Assembly (NCBI RefSeq): GCF_001542815.1
Contig: NZ_CP006992.1
Coordinates: 1,555,501 to 1,619,500 of the forward strand
Direction: 5' to 3'
Length of the DNA: 64,000 nucleotides
Origin: Methylobacterium sp. AMS5
GTDB lineage: Bacteria; Pseudomonadota; Alphaproteobacteria; Rhizobiales; Beijerinckiaceae
Below, piece after piece: positions 1 to 8,854 of this stretch (positions within the stretch are counted from its first letter, which is position 1; each line of letters starts with the position of its first letter). A program made the position numbers and the translations under genes. Below the pieces are notes generated by a model. It saw only the letters and a program-made list of their open reading frames with translations, had not been told where the DNA came from and did no database searches.

Positions 1-839
1 GCGAGACCGGCATCGATCTGCTCGCCGGAGCGGAGGCAGCCCTCGATTTTGCCGATGAAGGCGATGTCGATGAGGACGGCCTCGACACCGCCCTGTCCGG
101 CCGCGCCGCAGCCCTGCGCGATGCGATCCGAGCCGCGCTGGCCGACGGACGTCGGGGCGAGCGCCTGCGCGAGGGTTTCTGCGTCGTTCTGGCTGGCGCG
201 CCCAACGCCGGAAAATCGACCCTGCTCAATGCGCTGAGCGGGCGTGACGCGGCTATCGTGTCGGACATTCCGGGCACGACCCGCGATGCCATCGAGGTAC
301 GCTGCGATCTCGGCGGGCTGCCGGTCGTGCTGGTCGATACCGCGGGCCTGCGCGAGACGGCCGATGCGATCGAGGCGGAGGGCGTCAAGCGCACGCAAAG
401 CCGTATCCGCACCGCCGACCTCGTGCTCCATCTCGTGCCGGCGGACGGCAAGGCCGACGCCGAGCTTTTTGCGGCAGTCCCCGTCCTTCTCGTTCGCACG
501 AAAACCGACCTCGCGCCGGCGGTGCCGGGGGAAAGCGGCCTTGCCGTCTCGGCCGTCACGGGTGCCGGACTCGACACGCTCTTGGATGCCATCCAGGCCG
601 CGGCGCAAACGGCCTTCGGTCAGGGCGACGCCCTCGTCACCCGCGAGCGTCATCGCGAGGCTTTGACCCGGGCCGCGACTCATCTCGACCGCGTCGCCAC
701 CGCATCCGCCGGCTTCCCGCCGGAACTGGTGGCAGAGGATCTCCGGCTCGCCGTCCGGGCGCTGGGCGAGGTCGGCGGACATGTCGGCGTCGAGGAGATG
801 CTGGACCGCCTCTTCGCCGGCTTCTGCATCGGCAAGTAG
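1..839 (+). CDS. mnmE: tRNA modification GTPase MnmE (5'-truncated by window)
   Basis: This is the C-terminal 278 codons of MnmE (TrmE), read in the frame starting at base 3. With MnmG it installs the carboxymethylaminomethyl group on U34 of certain tRNAs. The inserted G domain shows G1 (GAPNAGKST), G2 (GTTRD), G3 (DTAG) and G4 (TKTD). The protein ends in the diagnostic CIGK, whose Cys is needed for modification activity. About 160-170 N-terminal residues (the folate-binding domain) lie outside the window. Its partner gene mnmG follows after a small DUF6894 gene, the usual alphaproteobacterial arrangement. Confidence 0.97.
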   Translation, partial: ETGIDLLAGAEAALDFADEGDVDEDGLDTALSGRAAALRDAIRAALADGRRGERLREGFCVVLAGAPNAGKSTLLNALSGRDAAIVSDIPGTTRDAIEVRCDLGGLPVVLVDTAGLRETADAIEAEGVKRTQSRIRTADLVLHLVPADGKADAELFAAVPVLLVRTKTDLAPAVPGESGLAVSAVTGAGLDTLLDAIQAAAQTAFGQGDALVTRERHREALTRAATHLDRVATASAGFPPELVAEDLRLAVRALGEVGGHVGVEEMLDRLFAGFCIGK

Positions 840-1511
840 GGGACGCCGGCGGTTCGCGCCGGAACACGGCGATCCGGCTGCCCTCGGCGACCTCGAGGCC
901 GATCCCGCCCCTCCGAAGCGCAGCAAAGGGCGCACCTGATCGATGACAGGAGCCTTGGGGCCACCGAGCCGCGACGCGTAGGTCGGCCTGGAGCATCGTC
1001 CCGAAAGCCGACAACCACCTCTCGGGACGATGCTCTAACCTGTTCCCCCGTTGCAAATGTCCGGCCCCCGCTACCGGTGAGGCCGAGACCTTCCAGGTTT
1101 CGCAGCTGGTCGGATGACAAGAATTTGAGATCCGCCGCGTTCATTGGGGGGGCGATGCAGGAATGGCGCGTGATGCGGAAGGGCCTGAACGATTTTTGCT
1201 CATCGCTGACCGGGAGGTTCGGCAGATCTGCGAGAACCATCCCTATCCACACCGTCGGACTGGAAGCTTGTCCCATGATGGATTTATTTTCCGCAAGTTT
1301 ATTGCAGGCGATGTGTCGCGCGCCATTTTATATTGCTTGATGTAACATATTTTTTCAAACGTAAGAGAAAAAGAGCAGTTTTTGACCGATCGTAGATTTT
1401 CATCACAGTGTATGGTCATAAAATGCTCAAAAAATTGTCGGTCAGAGTCTTTATTCGCAGTGAGCCTTGATGCATCATTGCTTGCCTTTAGGCTCAATTA
1501 CTGAATGCGAC
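840..1511. other. Intergenic stretch with a REP palindrome and an AT-rich patch
   Basis: No convincing gene lies between mnmE and the DUF6894 gene. The stretch holds one REP-like hairpin (991-1035). From about 1280 to 1470 it is strikingly AT-rich for this genome, with several T- and A-runs, and it probably carries the promoter of the gene at 1512. Short open frames here have no recognisable family. Confidence 0.6.
991..1035. repeat. REP-like palindrome copy 1
   Basis: The arms GAGCATCGTC (991-1000) and GACGATGCTC (1026-1035) enclose an inner CCGAAAG / CTCTCGG stem, giving a long hairpin. The same core recurs near 16340, 31655, 37535, 37600 and 52780. It lies about 150 bp downstream of mnmE. 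Confidence 0.85.
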
Positions 1512-1778
1512 ATGCCAAAATACTTCTTCAACGTGCATGACGGCCTCGACATCGCGGATGATGATGGAATCGAGTGCGTCGATCTGGAAGCGGCCCTGCG
1601 GGCAGCCGTCCACTATGCCGGTTCGCTGCTCAAGGAATCGGGCCACCGGTTGACCCTTGGGGATACGTGGTCCCTCGAAGTGATCGAAGAGGCGACCTCT
1701 TCGGCGTTTTGCATCGACCTCCAGATACGCCCCTTCCTTGCCTCGACCACCTCGGAAGCATCCCGGTCCGCGGCCTGA
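1512..1778 (+). CDS. DUF6894-family small protein
   Basis: This 88-residue protein opens with MPKYFFNVHDG, the signature of the small DUF6894 family common in Rhizobiales and Methylobacterium. The ATG at 1512 is chosen because the family starts exactly at this motif, although the frame is open further upstream. No biochemical function is known to me. A second member lies at 50716-50991. The upstream DNA is AT-rich, unlike its neighbours, which may indicate acquisition or simply a strong promoter. The gene sits between mnmE and mnmG, which are usually closer together. Confidence 0.8.
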   Translation: MPKYFFNVHDGLDIADDDGIECVDLEAALRAAVHYAGSLLKESGHRLTLGDTWSLEVIEEATSSAFCIDLQIRPFLASTTSEASRSAA

Positions 1779-1939
1779 CCTGAACTGCGCTGACCATCGG
1801 GCCTTGGCGGCGACTTGAACGTTTTGCAGGATGGATTTCGGAAGGGCGGGCAGGGCGGAAGGCTCGGAACCCTCGCCAAACCAAGCGATGAAGCGCGCCT
1901 GCGTTGACCTGTCCGATGGCGGGCGCATAAGCACGGGTC

Positions 1940-3814
1940 ATGCACGCCCATTCTTTCAGTTACGACGTCATCGTCGTCGGCGGTGGCCATGCCGGTGTCG
2001 AGGCGGCCGCGGCAGCCGCGCGCGTCGGCGCCCGCACCGCCTTGGTGACGCATCGGGCTGCCACCATCGGTGCGATGTCATGCAACCCGGCCATCGGCGG
2101 CCTCGGCAAGGGTCATCTCGTGCGCGAGGTGGACGCCCTCGATGGCCTGATGGGCCGTGTCGCGGACGCCGCCGGCATCCAGTTCCGCCTGCTCAATCGC
2201 CGCAAGGGCCCGGCCGTACGCGGCCCGCGCACCCAGGCCGACCGGGCACTCTACGCCCGAGCCATGCAGGCGGCGGTCGCGGAGACACCGGAACTCACCG
2301 TGATCGAGGGCGAGGCCGACGACCTGACCGTGCGTTCAGGCCGTGTCGCGGGCGTGACACTCGCGGATGGGCGCGCGCTCACCGCGGCGGCCGTCGTCAT
2401 CACGACGGGCACCTTCCTGCGCGGCCTCATCCATATCGGCGAGCGGCAGATCCCCGCCGGCCGCGTCGGCGAAGAGCCTGCCCTGGGGCTTGCGCGCACG
2501 CTCGACCGGCACGGGTTCGGCCTCGGCCGCCTGAAGACCGGCACGCCGCCGCGCCTGGATGGACGCACGATCGATTGGGCTGCCCTGGAGATGCAGCACG
2601 CCGACGCGGAGCCCGTTCCGTTCTCGACCCTGACCGAGCGGATCACCACGCCGCAGATCGCCTGCGGCATCACCCGCACGACGCAAGCGGTACACGATCT
2701 GATCCGGGCCAACCTCCACCGCTCGCCGATGTATTCCGGCGGCATCAGCAGCCGCGGCCCGCGCTACTGTCCCTCGATCGAGGACAAGGTCGTGCGCTTC
2801 GGAGATCGCGAGGGCCACCAGATCTTCCTGGAGCCCGAGGGGCTCGACGATCCGACCGTCTACCCGAACGGCATCTCGACGGCGCTTCCCGAAGAAGTGC
2901 AGGCCGGCATCATCGCCGCCATCCCTGGGCTGGAGCGCACCCGCATCCTGCGCCCCGGCTACGCCATCGAGTACGATTACGTCGATCCCCGCGAACTCGA
3001 CGCGACGCTCCAGACCAAGCGTCTGCCGGGCTTGTTCCTGGCGGGGCAGATCAACGGCACCACCGGATACGAGGAGGCGGCTGGGCAGGGGCTCGTCGCC
3101 GGCCTCAACGCGGCCCGGCTGGCGGGCGGCTCCGATCTTGCGATCTTCGACCGGGCCGAATCCTATCTCGGTGTGATGATCGACGACCTCGTCACCCATG
3201 GGGTGAGCGAGCCCTACCGCATGTTCACCTCGCGCTCGGAGTACCGCCTGAGCCTGCGCGTCGACAATGCCGACGAGCGCCTCACGCCCCGCGGCGCGGC
3301 TCTCGGCTGTGTCGGCTCAGTTCGGGCCGCGCATTTCGCAGCTTCGCAGTCAGCGTTGTCGCAGGCGCGCACCCGCCTCGATACCCTGAGCCTCACCCCG
3401 AACGAAGCGGCCCAGCACGGGCTCGCCCTCAATCATGATGGTCTGCGCCGCAGCGCCTTCCAGATCCTGTCCTATCCGGAGATCGGTTGGGAGCGACTCG
3501 CGGCGGTCTGGCCCGAACTGGCAGCGGTGCCGCCGCGGGTTGCGGAGCGCCTCCGGACGGACGCGACCTACGCCGTCTATCTCAATCGGCAACAGGCCGA
3601 CATCACCGCCTTCCGCCGCGACGAGGCGGTACGCCTGCCGACCTCCCTCGATTACGGCGCCATCGCCGGCCTTTCCAACGAGATGCGGGCAAAGCTCGAC
3701 GGCGTGCGCCCGACGACTTTGGGGCAGGCCGCGCGCATCGAGGGCGTGACGCCGGCCGCTTTGACCCTGCTTGCTGCCCATGCCCGCCGGGGCCGAGTTC
3801 AGGCGTCGGCATGA
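1940..3814 (+). CDS. mnmG: tRNA uridine-5-carboxymethylaminomethyl modification enzyme MnmG (GidA)
   Basis: This 624-residue FAD protein is the partner of MnmE in wobble-uridine modification of tRNA. It begins with a Rossmann FAD-binding motif ([12 protein letters not shown], residues about 11-22). It also carries the family signatures around [21 protein letters not shown] and [20 protein letters not shown] stretches, and it has a helical C-terminal domain. Length and full colinearity match the family (about 620-630 residues). rsmG follows 34 bp after the stop, consistent with co-transcription as mnmG-rsmG-parA-parB. Confidence 0.97.
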   Translation: MHAHSFSYDVIVVGGGHAGVEAAAAAARVGARTALVTHRAATIGAMSCNPAIGGLGKGHLVREVDALDGLMGRVADAAGIQFRLLNRRKGPAVRGPRTQADRALYARAMQAAVAETPELTVIEGEADDLTVRSGRVAGVTLADGRALTAAAVVITTGTFLRGLIHIGERQIPAGRVGEEPALGLARTLDRHGFGLGRLKTGTPPRLDGRTIDWAALEMQHADAEPVPFSTLTERITTPQIACGITRTTQAVHDLIRANLHRSPMYSGGISSRGPRYCPSIEDKVVRFGDREGHQIFLEPEGLDDPTVYPNGISTALPEEVQAGIIAAIPGLERTRILRPGYAIEYDYVDPRELDATLQTKRLPGLFLAGQINGTTGYEEAAGQGLVAGLNAARLAGGSDLAIFDRAESYLGVMIDDLVTHGVSEPYRMFTSRSEYRLSLRVDNADERLTPRGAALGCVGSVRAAHFAASQSALSQARTRLDTLSLTPNEAAQHGLALNHDGLRRSAFQILSYPEIGWERLAAVWPELAAVPPRVAERLRTDATYAVYLNRQQADITAFRRDEAVRLPTSLDYGAIAGLSNEMRAKLDGVRPTTLGQAARIEGVTPAALTLLAAHARRGRVQASA

Positions 3815-3848
3815 GAATGTCGGCCTGCCCCGACGCAAGGACGGCAGA

Positions 3849-4484
3849 ATGAGCACTGATCTGCGTACGCGTGTCCTGAGCGAGCATCATGTTTCACGTG
3901 AAACAGCCGCGTCGCTCGATCTCTACGTTGCACAGCTGACCCGCTGGCAGACCGTCAAAAACCTCGTCGGCCCCGCGACGTTGAAGGAGGTCTGGCACCG
4001 GCATATCGCCGACGCCCTTCAGCTTCTTGCCATCGCCCCTGAGGCGACCCGTTGGCTTGACCTCGGCTCGGGAGCCGGAATCCCCGGTCTGATCCTCGCC
4101 ATTGCCGGCAAAGAGCGGCCGGGCTTTCATGTCCGTCTGGTCGAGAGCAACGCGCGCAAATGCGCTTTCCTTTCAGAGACCGCCCGCCTCACCGGCGCAC
4201 CGGTCATCGTTCACAATGCGCGCATCGAAGCCGTGATCGAAACCCTGACCGACACCGAAATCGTTTGCGCCCGTGCCCTGGCCCCACTCACGCAATTGCT
4301 CGACTGGACAGAACCTTTGTTGACAAGCGGCACCATCGGGCTGTTTCCGAAGGGACGTGATGCAGCCACGGAATTGACCGAGGCCGAGGATGAGTGGACA
4401 TTCGCCCGCGACCTGATTCCGAGCCGCACCGACTCGCAGGCACGGATCGTGCGCGTCACGTCGCTTTCCCGCGTGGACCCATGA
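3849..4484 (+). CDS. rsmG: 16S rRNA (guanine-N7) methyltransferase RsmG (GidB)
   Basis: This 211-residue protein is the SAM-dependent enzyme that methylates G527 (E. coli numbering) of 16S rRNA. Family marks include the N-terminal helix ending in LYVAQLTRWQ and NLVGP, and the SAM-binding segment WLDLGSGAGIPGL. The ATG at 3849 gives a family-standard N-terminus; the frame is open further upstream but overlaps mnmG. Its stop overlaps the parA start as ATGA, implying translational coupling. Codons about 14-19 contain a perfect parS sequence (3890-3905), so this stretch of protein is constrained by a DNA site. Confidence 0.95.
   Translation: MSTDLRTRVLSEHHVSRETAASLDLYVAQLTRWQTVKNLVGPATLKEVWHRHIADALQLLAIAPEATRWLDLGSGAGIPGLILAIAGKERPGFHVRLVESNARKCAFLSETARLTGAPVIVHNARIEAVIETLTDTEIVCARALAPLTQLLDWTEPLLTSGTIGLFPKGRDAATELTEAEDEWTFARDLIPSRTDSQARIVRVTSLSRVDP
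3890..3905. promoter_or_regulatory. parS centromere site
   Basis: TGTTTCACGTGAAACA is a perfect 16-bp palindrome identical to the widely conserved bacterial parS consensus bound by ParB. It lies inside the 5' coding region of rsmG and about 1.5 kb upstream of parB. ParB would load here as a CTP-dependent clamp and recruit ParA and SMC for origin segregation. I saw no second exact copy in the window. Confidence 0.95.
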
Positions 4485-5341
4485 CCGACTCATCCACGGC
4501 CTCACCGGCGCAGGTTGCTCCTGCTCAAGCCAAACCGCTGCGCGTGCTCGCGCTCGCCAACCAGAAGGGCGGTGTCGGCAAAACCACGACGGCGATCAAT
4601 CTCGGCACGGCGCTGGCCGCCATCGGCGAGCAGGTGCTGGTGATCGACCTCGATCCGCAGGGCAACGCCTCGACCGGTCTCGGCATCGACCGCCGCCGCC
4701 GCAAGGTCTCGACCTATCATGTCATGGCCGGCGAAGCGCCGCTGGTTGATGCGATCACGCCGACGGCGGTACCGCGCCTCTCGGTCGCCCCCTCAACGAT
4801 GGACCTGCTCGGCCTCGAACTCGAACTGGCGAGCGCGTCCGACCGTGCTCACCGCCTGCGCAACATCCTGCGCGACCTCACGATGCCGGAGGGGATCGAA
4901 CCGATCAGCTACGTGCTGATCGATTGCCCGCCCTCGCTCAACCTGCTCACCATCAACGCGCTCGCTGCCGCCGACGCGGTGATGGTGCCGCTGCAATGCG
5001 AGTTCTTCGCCCTCGAAGGACTGAGCCAGTTGCTGCGCACCGTCGAGCAGGTTCGCGGAGCGCTGAACCCCAAGCTTCAGATTCAGGGTGTCGTGCTGAC
5101 CATGTACGACCCGCGCAACAACCTCTCGACCCAGGTAGTCGCCGATGTCCGCGGCTTCTTGGGCGACAAGGTCTACGAGACGATGATTCCGCGCAACGTG
5201 CGCGTCTCGGAGGCGCCCTCCCATGGCAAGCCGGTCCTGCTCTACGATCTCAAATGCGCCGGCTCGCAGGCCTATCTGCGCCTCGCTTCCGAAGTGATCC
5301 AACGCGAGGGCCGGGCGCCCCCGCCCGCTGCAGCCGCCTAA
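4481..5341 (+). CDS. parA: Chromosome partitioning ATPase ParA
   Basis: This 286-residue deviant Walker-A ATPase has KGGVGKT at residues 29-35. It also shows the family segments VIDLDPQGNAS, IDCPPSL (Walker B) and GLSQLLRTVEQV. It acts with ParB-parS to move newly replicated origins to the cell pole. The ATG at 4481 overlaps the rsmG stop. An N-terminal 18-residue low-complexity extension precedes the core, as in other alphaproteobacterial ParA proteins. parB follows 107 bp downstream, after a segment containing an inverted repeat. Confidence 0.97.
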   Translation: MTDSSTASPAQVAPAQAKPLRVLALANQKGGVGKTTTAINLGTALAAIGEQVLVIDLDPQGNASTGLGIDRRRRKVSTYHVMAGEAPLVDAITPTAVPRLSVAPSTMDLLGLELELASASDRAHRLRNILRDLTMPEGIEPISYVLIDCPPSLNLLTINALAAADAVMVPLQCEFFALEGLSQLLRTVEQVRGALNPKLQIQGVVLTMYDPRNNLSTQVVADVRGFLGDKVYETMIPRNVRVSEAPSHGKPVLLYDLKCAGSQAYLRLASEVIQREGRAPPPAAAA

Positions 5342-5416
5342 GTGTCTCTCAAAACGCCCGCCGTGCTGTCATCGCCAGAGCGAGAACGGTCAGAGACCGG
5401 GAGTTTTGTGAGGCAC
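5342..5416. repeat. Inverted repeat between parA and parB
   Basis: The left arm 5342-5360 and right arm 5398-5416 match at 16 of 19 positions when one is reverse-complemented. They would form a large hairpin immediately after the parA stop. It may modulate parA/parB transcript levels or be a mobile palindrome relic; its function is not known. Confidence 0.6.
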
Positions 5417-5448
5417 TCTAAGTCTTTTAAAAGTTTGGAGTTTCGATC

Positions 5449-6351
5449 GTGGCAATGGCGGATGATGCGGCGCGGCCGCGGCTCGGACGCGGCCTTGCGG
5501 CGCTGATCGGCGACTTTTCCGACGACGCGCCGGAGGAGGCGGCCCGCACCGCCGGGCACGCGCAGCGCAAGGTCGCCGTGGAGTTCCTGCGCCCGAACCC
5601 ACGCAACCCGCGCCGCCGCTTCTCGGAGCCGGAACTCGACGAGCTGGCCGCCTCGATCCGTCAGCGCGGCGTGATCCAGCCGATCGTCGTGCGCGCGCTC
5701 TCGGGGGTGCCCGGCACCTTCGAGATCGTCGCCGGCGAGCGGCGCTGGCGCGCGGCCCAGCGGGCGGGCCTCAACGAAGTGCCGGTGGTGGTGGTCGAGA
5801 TCGACGACCGCACCTCGCTCGAATACGCGATCCTGGAGAACGTCCAGCGGGCCGACCTGAACGCCATCGAGGAGGCTTCGGGCTACGAGCGGCTGATGGG
5901 CGAGTTCAAATATACCCAGGCCGAGCTGGCCGATCTGCTCGGCAAGAGCCGCAGCCATCTCGCCAACACCCTGCGCCTGCTCCAGCTTCCGCCCGCGATT
6001 CAGGACCGGGTGATCGCCAGCGAGATCACCGCCGGCCATGCCCGCGCGCTTCTCTCCGTGCGCGACCCGGAGGCGGTGGCCCGCCGGATCGTGGCCGAGG
6101 GGCTGTCGGTGCGCGAGGTCGAGGCGCTGGCCGCAGCAGAGGCCCCGCAGGACGACACGCCGCGCCCGGGGCGCCCGCGCCGCTCCGCCGAGGGCGACGC
6201 CGCCCTGCGCTCGCTGGAAGACGTCCTCGGCCGGGCACTCGGCTACAGCGTGGCGGTGAAGGCCAAGGCGAGTGGCGAGGGTGAGATCCGCATCCGCTTC
6301 ACCAGCGCCGAAGAGCGCGACGCGCTCTGCCGCAAGCTCGGCGGAGCCTGA
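5449..6351 (+). CDS. parB: Chromosome partitioning protein ParB
   Basis: This 300-residue ParB/Spo0J-family CTPase binds parS. The N-terminus carries the ParA-interacting motif (RLGRGLAALIGD). The CTP-binding ParB/Srx domain includes GERRWRA at residues 96-101. A helix-turn-helix follows (TQAELADLLGKSRSHLANTLRLL) and then a C-terminal dimerisation domain. A GTG at 5449, 8 bases after GGAG, is the best-supported start; an ATG at 5455 is possible. It is the last gene of the mnmG-parB run and is convergent with holA. Confidence 0.97.
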   Translation: MAMADDAARPRLGRGLAALIGDFSDDAPEEAARTAGHAQRKVAVEFLRPNPRNPRRRFSEPELDELAASIRQRGVIQPIVVRALSGVPGTFEIVAGERRWRAAQRAGLNEVPVVVVEIDDRTSLEYAILENVQRADLNAIEEASGYERLMGEFKYTQAELADLLGKSRSHLANTLRLLQLPPAIQDRVIASEITAGHARALLSVRDPEAVARRIVAEGLSVREVEALAAAEAPQDDTPRPGRPRRSAEGDAALRSLEDVLGRALGYSVAVKAKASGEGEIRIRFTSAEERDALCRKLGGA

Positions 6352-6381
6352 GGCACTCTCCGCCGCTCTCATGAAGCGAAC

Positions 6382-7413
6382 TCAGGCCCGCCGCCGCGTA
6401 GCCTCGATGGCGATCCGCAGGAACACACCCTGCGCCTGGGCGTGGGCGAGGTCCGGCTCCGAGCGGCGGCAGGCGAGCACCGCGTCTTGGAGCCACGCCA
6501 CGGCCTGTTGCAGCCCCGGTGCCGACCAGCGGGCGAGCTGGGTTTCGGCCAGCGCCTTGCGGCGGAAATGCAGGCCGCGCCAATTGGCGACGATCTGGCT
6601 CGCGCTGCCGCGCGGATTGTCGAGGCGTAGGGAGAGCAGCGTGAGGGCGTGACGCAACCCGGCGCCGAGCATCGCCGAGGGGTCCATCCCCTCGTGGCGG
6701 AAGCGGCGATACTCGCGCTCGGCCTCGCTGGCACGGCCGGCGAAGGCCGCGTCGATCAGCGCGTTGAGGACACTCGCCCCGACGTCGCTGACGATCGCCT
6801 CGACGTCGTCCACGCCGACGCTGCCCTGGCCGCGGGCGTAGAGGGCGAGCTTGCCGATCTCGGACAGGCTGGCACGGCGATCGCTGCCGAGGCTGCCCGT
6901 CAGCAGGTCGCGGGCGTCGCGGTCGATGCGCAGCCCAGCCTCTTGCAACGTGCGCTCGATCAGGTCGGCGAGCGTGCGCTCGTCATCGGGGTAGCAGGGC
7001 AGGGCGAGCGCCTTGGGCGACCCCTCGCACAGCGTGCGCAGAGGGGCGGAGCGGGCGAGGTCGCCCGCCTCCACGACGATGCGGGCGCCTTCGGTCGGTG
7101 CCTTCAGCACCGCATCGACGGCCGGCGCGTAGTTGCGGCTGCCGGAGCGGACCCAGATCGTGCGGCTGCCGCCGAACAGGCCGACGGTGCCGGCCTCATC
7201 CACCAGGCGGCCCGGATCGGAGGCGAGGGTGTCGCCGTCGATCCTGATGAGCGCAAAGGGGTCGTCCGGGTCGGCGACCATCCCCCGGACCAGCCGCATC
7301 GCCCGGTCGGCGACGAGGCCGACATCCGGCCCGTAGACCAGAACCACCGCGATGCGCGGATCGGGGCCGCGCCGGACCAGCCCCTCGACATCGCCGGCTT
7401 TGACCGCCGTCAT
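6382..7413 (-). CDS. holA: DNA polymerase III subunit delta
   Basis: This 343-residue HolA protein is the clamp-loader subunit that opens the beta sliding clamp. The N-terminal segment (VLVYGPDVGLVADRAMRLV) resembles the degenerate P-loop of the family. The middle and C-terminal helices (LLTGSLGSDRRASLSEIGKLALYA, then RRFRHEGMDPSAMLGAGLRHA) fit the delta fold. It sits immediately downstream of lptE with 10 bp between them, the common lptE-holA pairing. leuS, often the first gene of that set, is absent here. Confidence 0.93.
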   Translation of the reverse strand: MTAVKAGDVEGLVRRGPDPRIAVVLVYGPDVGLVADRAMRLVRGMVADPDDPFALIRIDGDTLASDPGRLVDEAGTVGLFGGSRTIWVRSGSRNYAPAVDAVLKAPTEGARIVVEAGDLARSAPLRTLCEGSPKALALPCYPDDERTLADLIERTLQEAGLRIDRDARDLLTGSLGSDRRASLSEIGKLALYARGQGSVGVDDVEAIVSDVGASVLNALIDAAFAGRASEAEREYRRFRHEGMDPSAMLGAGLRHALTLLSLRLDNPRGSASQIVANWRGLHFRRKALAETQLARWSAPGLQQAVAWLQDAVLACRRSEPDLAHAQAQGVFLRIAIEATRRRA

Positions 7414-7423
7414 GCCACGCCCG

Positions 7424-7978
7424 TCAGGGGTTCGTTTTGACGGTGAGGACGGAGGCGATCCGGGTCTTGATCTGGTCGGCCAGCACCTTGGCGAGGCGGA
7501 TCTCGGCGTCGCGCGCGGCGCGCAGCGAGGCGAAACGCTGGATCGAGCGATCGTAGGTCGCGGTGCCGGTTGCGACGCCCTCGGTGAGGACGCGGCGTCC
7601 GTCCAGGCTCTCCAGCGAGAACTTCACCGTGCCGACGATGGTGCCGGCCTCGGCCCGCGCCGTGGTCGAGGAGACGATCGGGGTCTGTACCTGCTCGGAG
7701 CCCTGCATCTTCAGCCGGTAGCGCTTGGGCACGGCGGGCTGGCCGGAGCCGTCGAGATCGAAGATCAGCTCGCTGCGCAGATAGTGCCCGAGGCGATCCT
7801 GATCCTGGGCCATGTTGACGTCATCGACCTGGATCGCGGCGAGCAGACCCTGCATCGACTCGCCCGATGCCGTCGGCCCGTAGAGGGGACGGAAGCAGGC
7901 ACCGAGATTCAGCGCAAGGCCGGCGGCGAGCGCGAGCCGCGCGATCCGAACCCCCGGCCTGTTCCTCGCCACACCCAT
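7424..7978 (-). CDS. lptE: LPS-assembly lipoprotein LptE
   Basis: This is a 184-residue outer-membrane lipoprotein of the LptD/LptE complex that inserts lipopolysaccharide into the outer leaflet. The start at 7978 gives a lipoprotein signal peptide ending in LNLGAC with the acylated cysteine at residue 28, followed by the typical FRPLYGP segment. The frame stays open to 8080, but a longer N-terminus would bury the signal peptide, and GGGGCGG-like purines precede the GTG-ATG here. It is co-transcribed with holA. Confidence 0.88.
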   Translation of the reverse strand: MGVARNRPGVRIARLALAAGLALNLGACFRPLYGPTASGESMQGLLAAIQVDDVNMAQDQDRLGHYLRSELIFDLDGSGQPAVPKRYRLKMQGSEQVQTPIVSSTTARAEAGTIVGTVKFSLESLDGRRVLTEGVATGTATYDRSIQRFASLRAARDAEIRLAKVLADQIKTRIASVLTVKTNP

Positions 7979-8276
7979 CACCCGCCCCAAGGCTGTTCCT
8001 CGCCGCGTCACGTTGAACCGTCCGAAAACCGTCGCTCCGACCCCAAGCGCAGCACACCGCTCCGCTTGTACGGCAGGCATTGCGCCCGGTCACCCTGCCA
8101 GACTCATGCTTTAAGAATGCTGTGCGGCGGGACGATGATCGCTCGACCGAATCGGGACGCCGGGAGACGCATTCGCTTGTGGAACCAAGCGGTGATCCCC
8201 ACTTTATCCTGACCCCGGAAACCGCTCCGAACCCGCGCCTTGACGGCGATCGGACGAGCGCAGTAGAACAGAACAA

Positions 8277-8720
8277 ATGGCGAACAAGCGAGCCTTGTCC
8301 TGGTCGGTCGCGCTGCGCGATCTGAAGGACGATCGATCCCGGAGAGCGGATGTGCGCGAGGAGCGTCTCCGAACCATGGCGGGCCTGCGCGGCGTGGCCG
8401 CCCCCGCTTTGAGCGCGTGGCGCGGGCGGTCCGGCCGCCGCTACGTCGTCGGCGTCCACGACCTCGCCGAACCCGACCTCGCCGAGGTCGATGAGGGGGT
8501 GGTCATCGCCGTGCGGCGGGACGAAGCCGGCATTGCCCAGGCAGTTTCCATCGCCGCGACCGGCAAGGGGCCGCGCGAGCGTCTGCACCACAACTGGCTG
8601 GCCCGCGCCCGCCAGGAAGGCGCGACGGAGATGCACGTTCACCGCCTCGCCGAGGGGGAAACCGAGCGCCGCGCCGTCGTGCTCGACCTCGCCGCCGACA
8701 CGGAGCAGGCGAACGCCTGA
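8277..8720 (+). CDS. Conserved hypothetical protein
   Basis: This is a 147-residue, highly charged soluble protein with no signal peptide or membrane segment. The N-terminal third is basic and Arg-rich (RDLKDDRSRRADVREERLRTMAG). The centre (GRSGRRYVVGVHDL) looks like a small alpha/beta domain. The codon composition matches neighbouring core genes and the frame shows normal high third-position GC, so it is probably real. I do not recognise the family. It is divergent from lptE and just upstream of the DUF2125 gene. Confidence 0.65.
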   Translation: MANKRALSWSVALRDLKDDRSRRADVREERLRTMAGLRGVAAPALSAWRGRSGRRYVVGVHDLAEPDLAEVDEGVVIAVRRDEAGIAQAVSIAATGKGPRERLHHNWLARARQEGATEMHVHRLAEGETERRAVVLDLAADTEQANA

Positions 8721-8854
8721 CCCCGCGCGCGGCCGGCATGCACTCGCCGGCCTGTGAAAGCCGGAGGGAGGGCAGGGCCCTTGCCTTGGACAGCCCCGGT
8801 CTCCAAACACGGGGCGTCCGGCCTCTCCTGCCGGGACGCGCAGGAACGAGGCCG

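Noticed and set aside
1077..1345. Short overlapping frames in the AT-rich gap before the DUF6894 gene
   Set aside because: No ribosome site, no family match and no codon bias. They could at most be a decayed gene fragment, which I cannot demonstrate.
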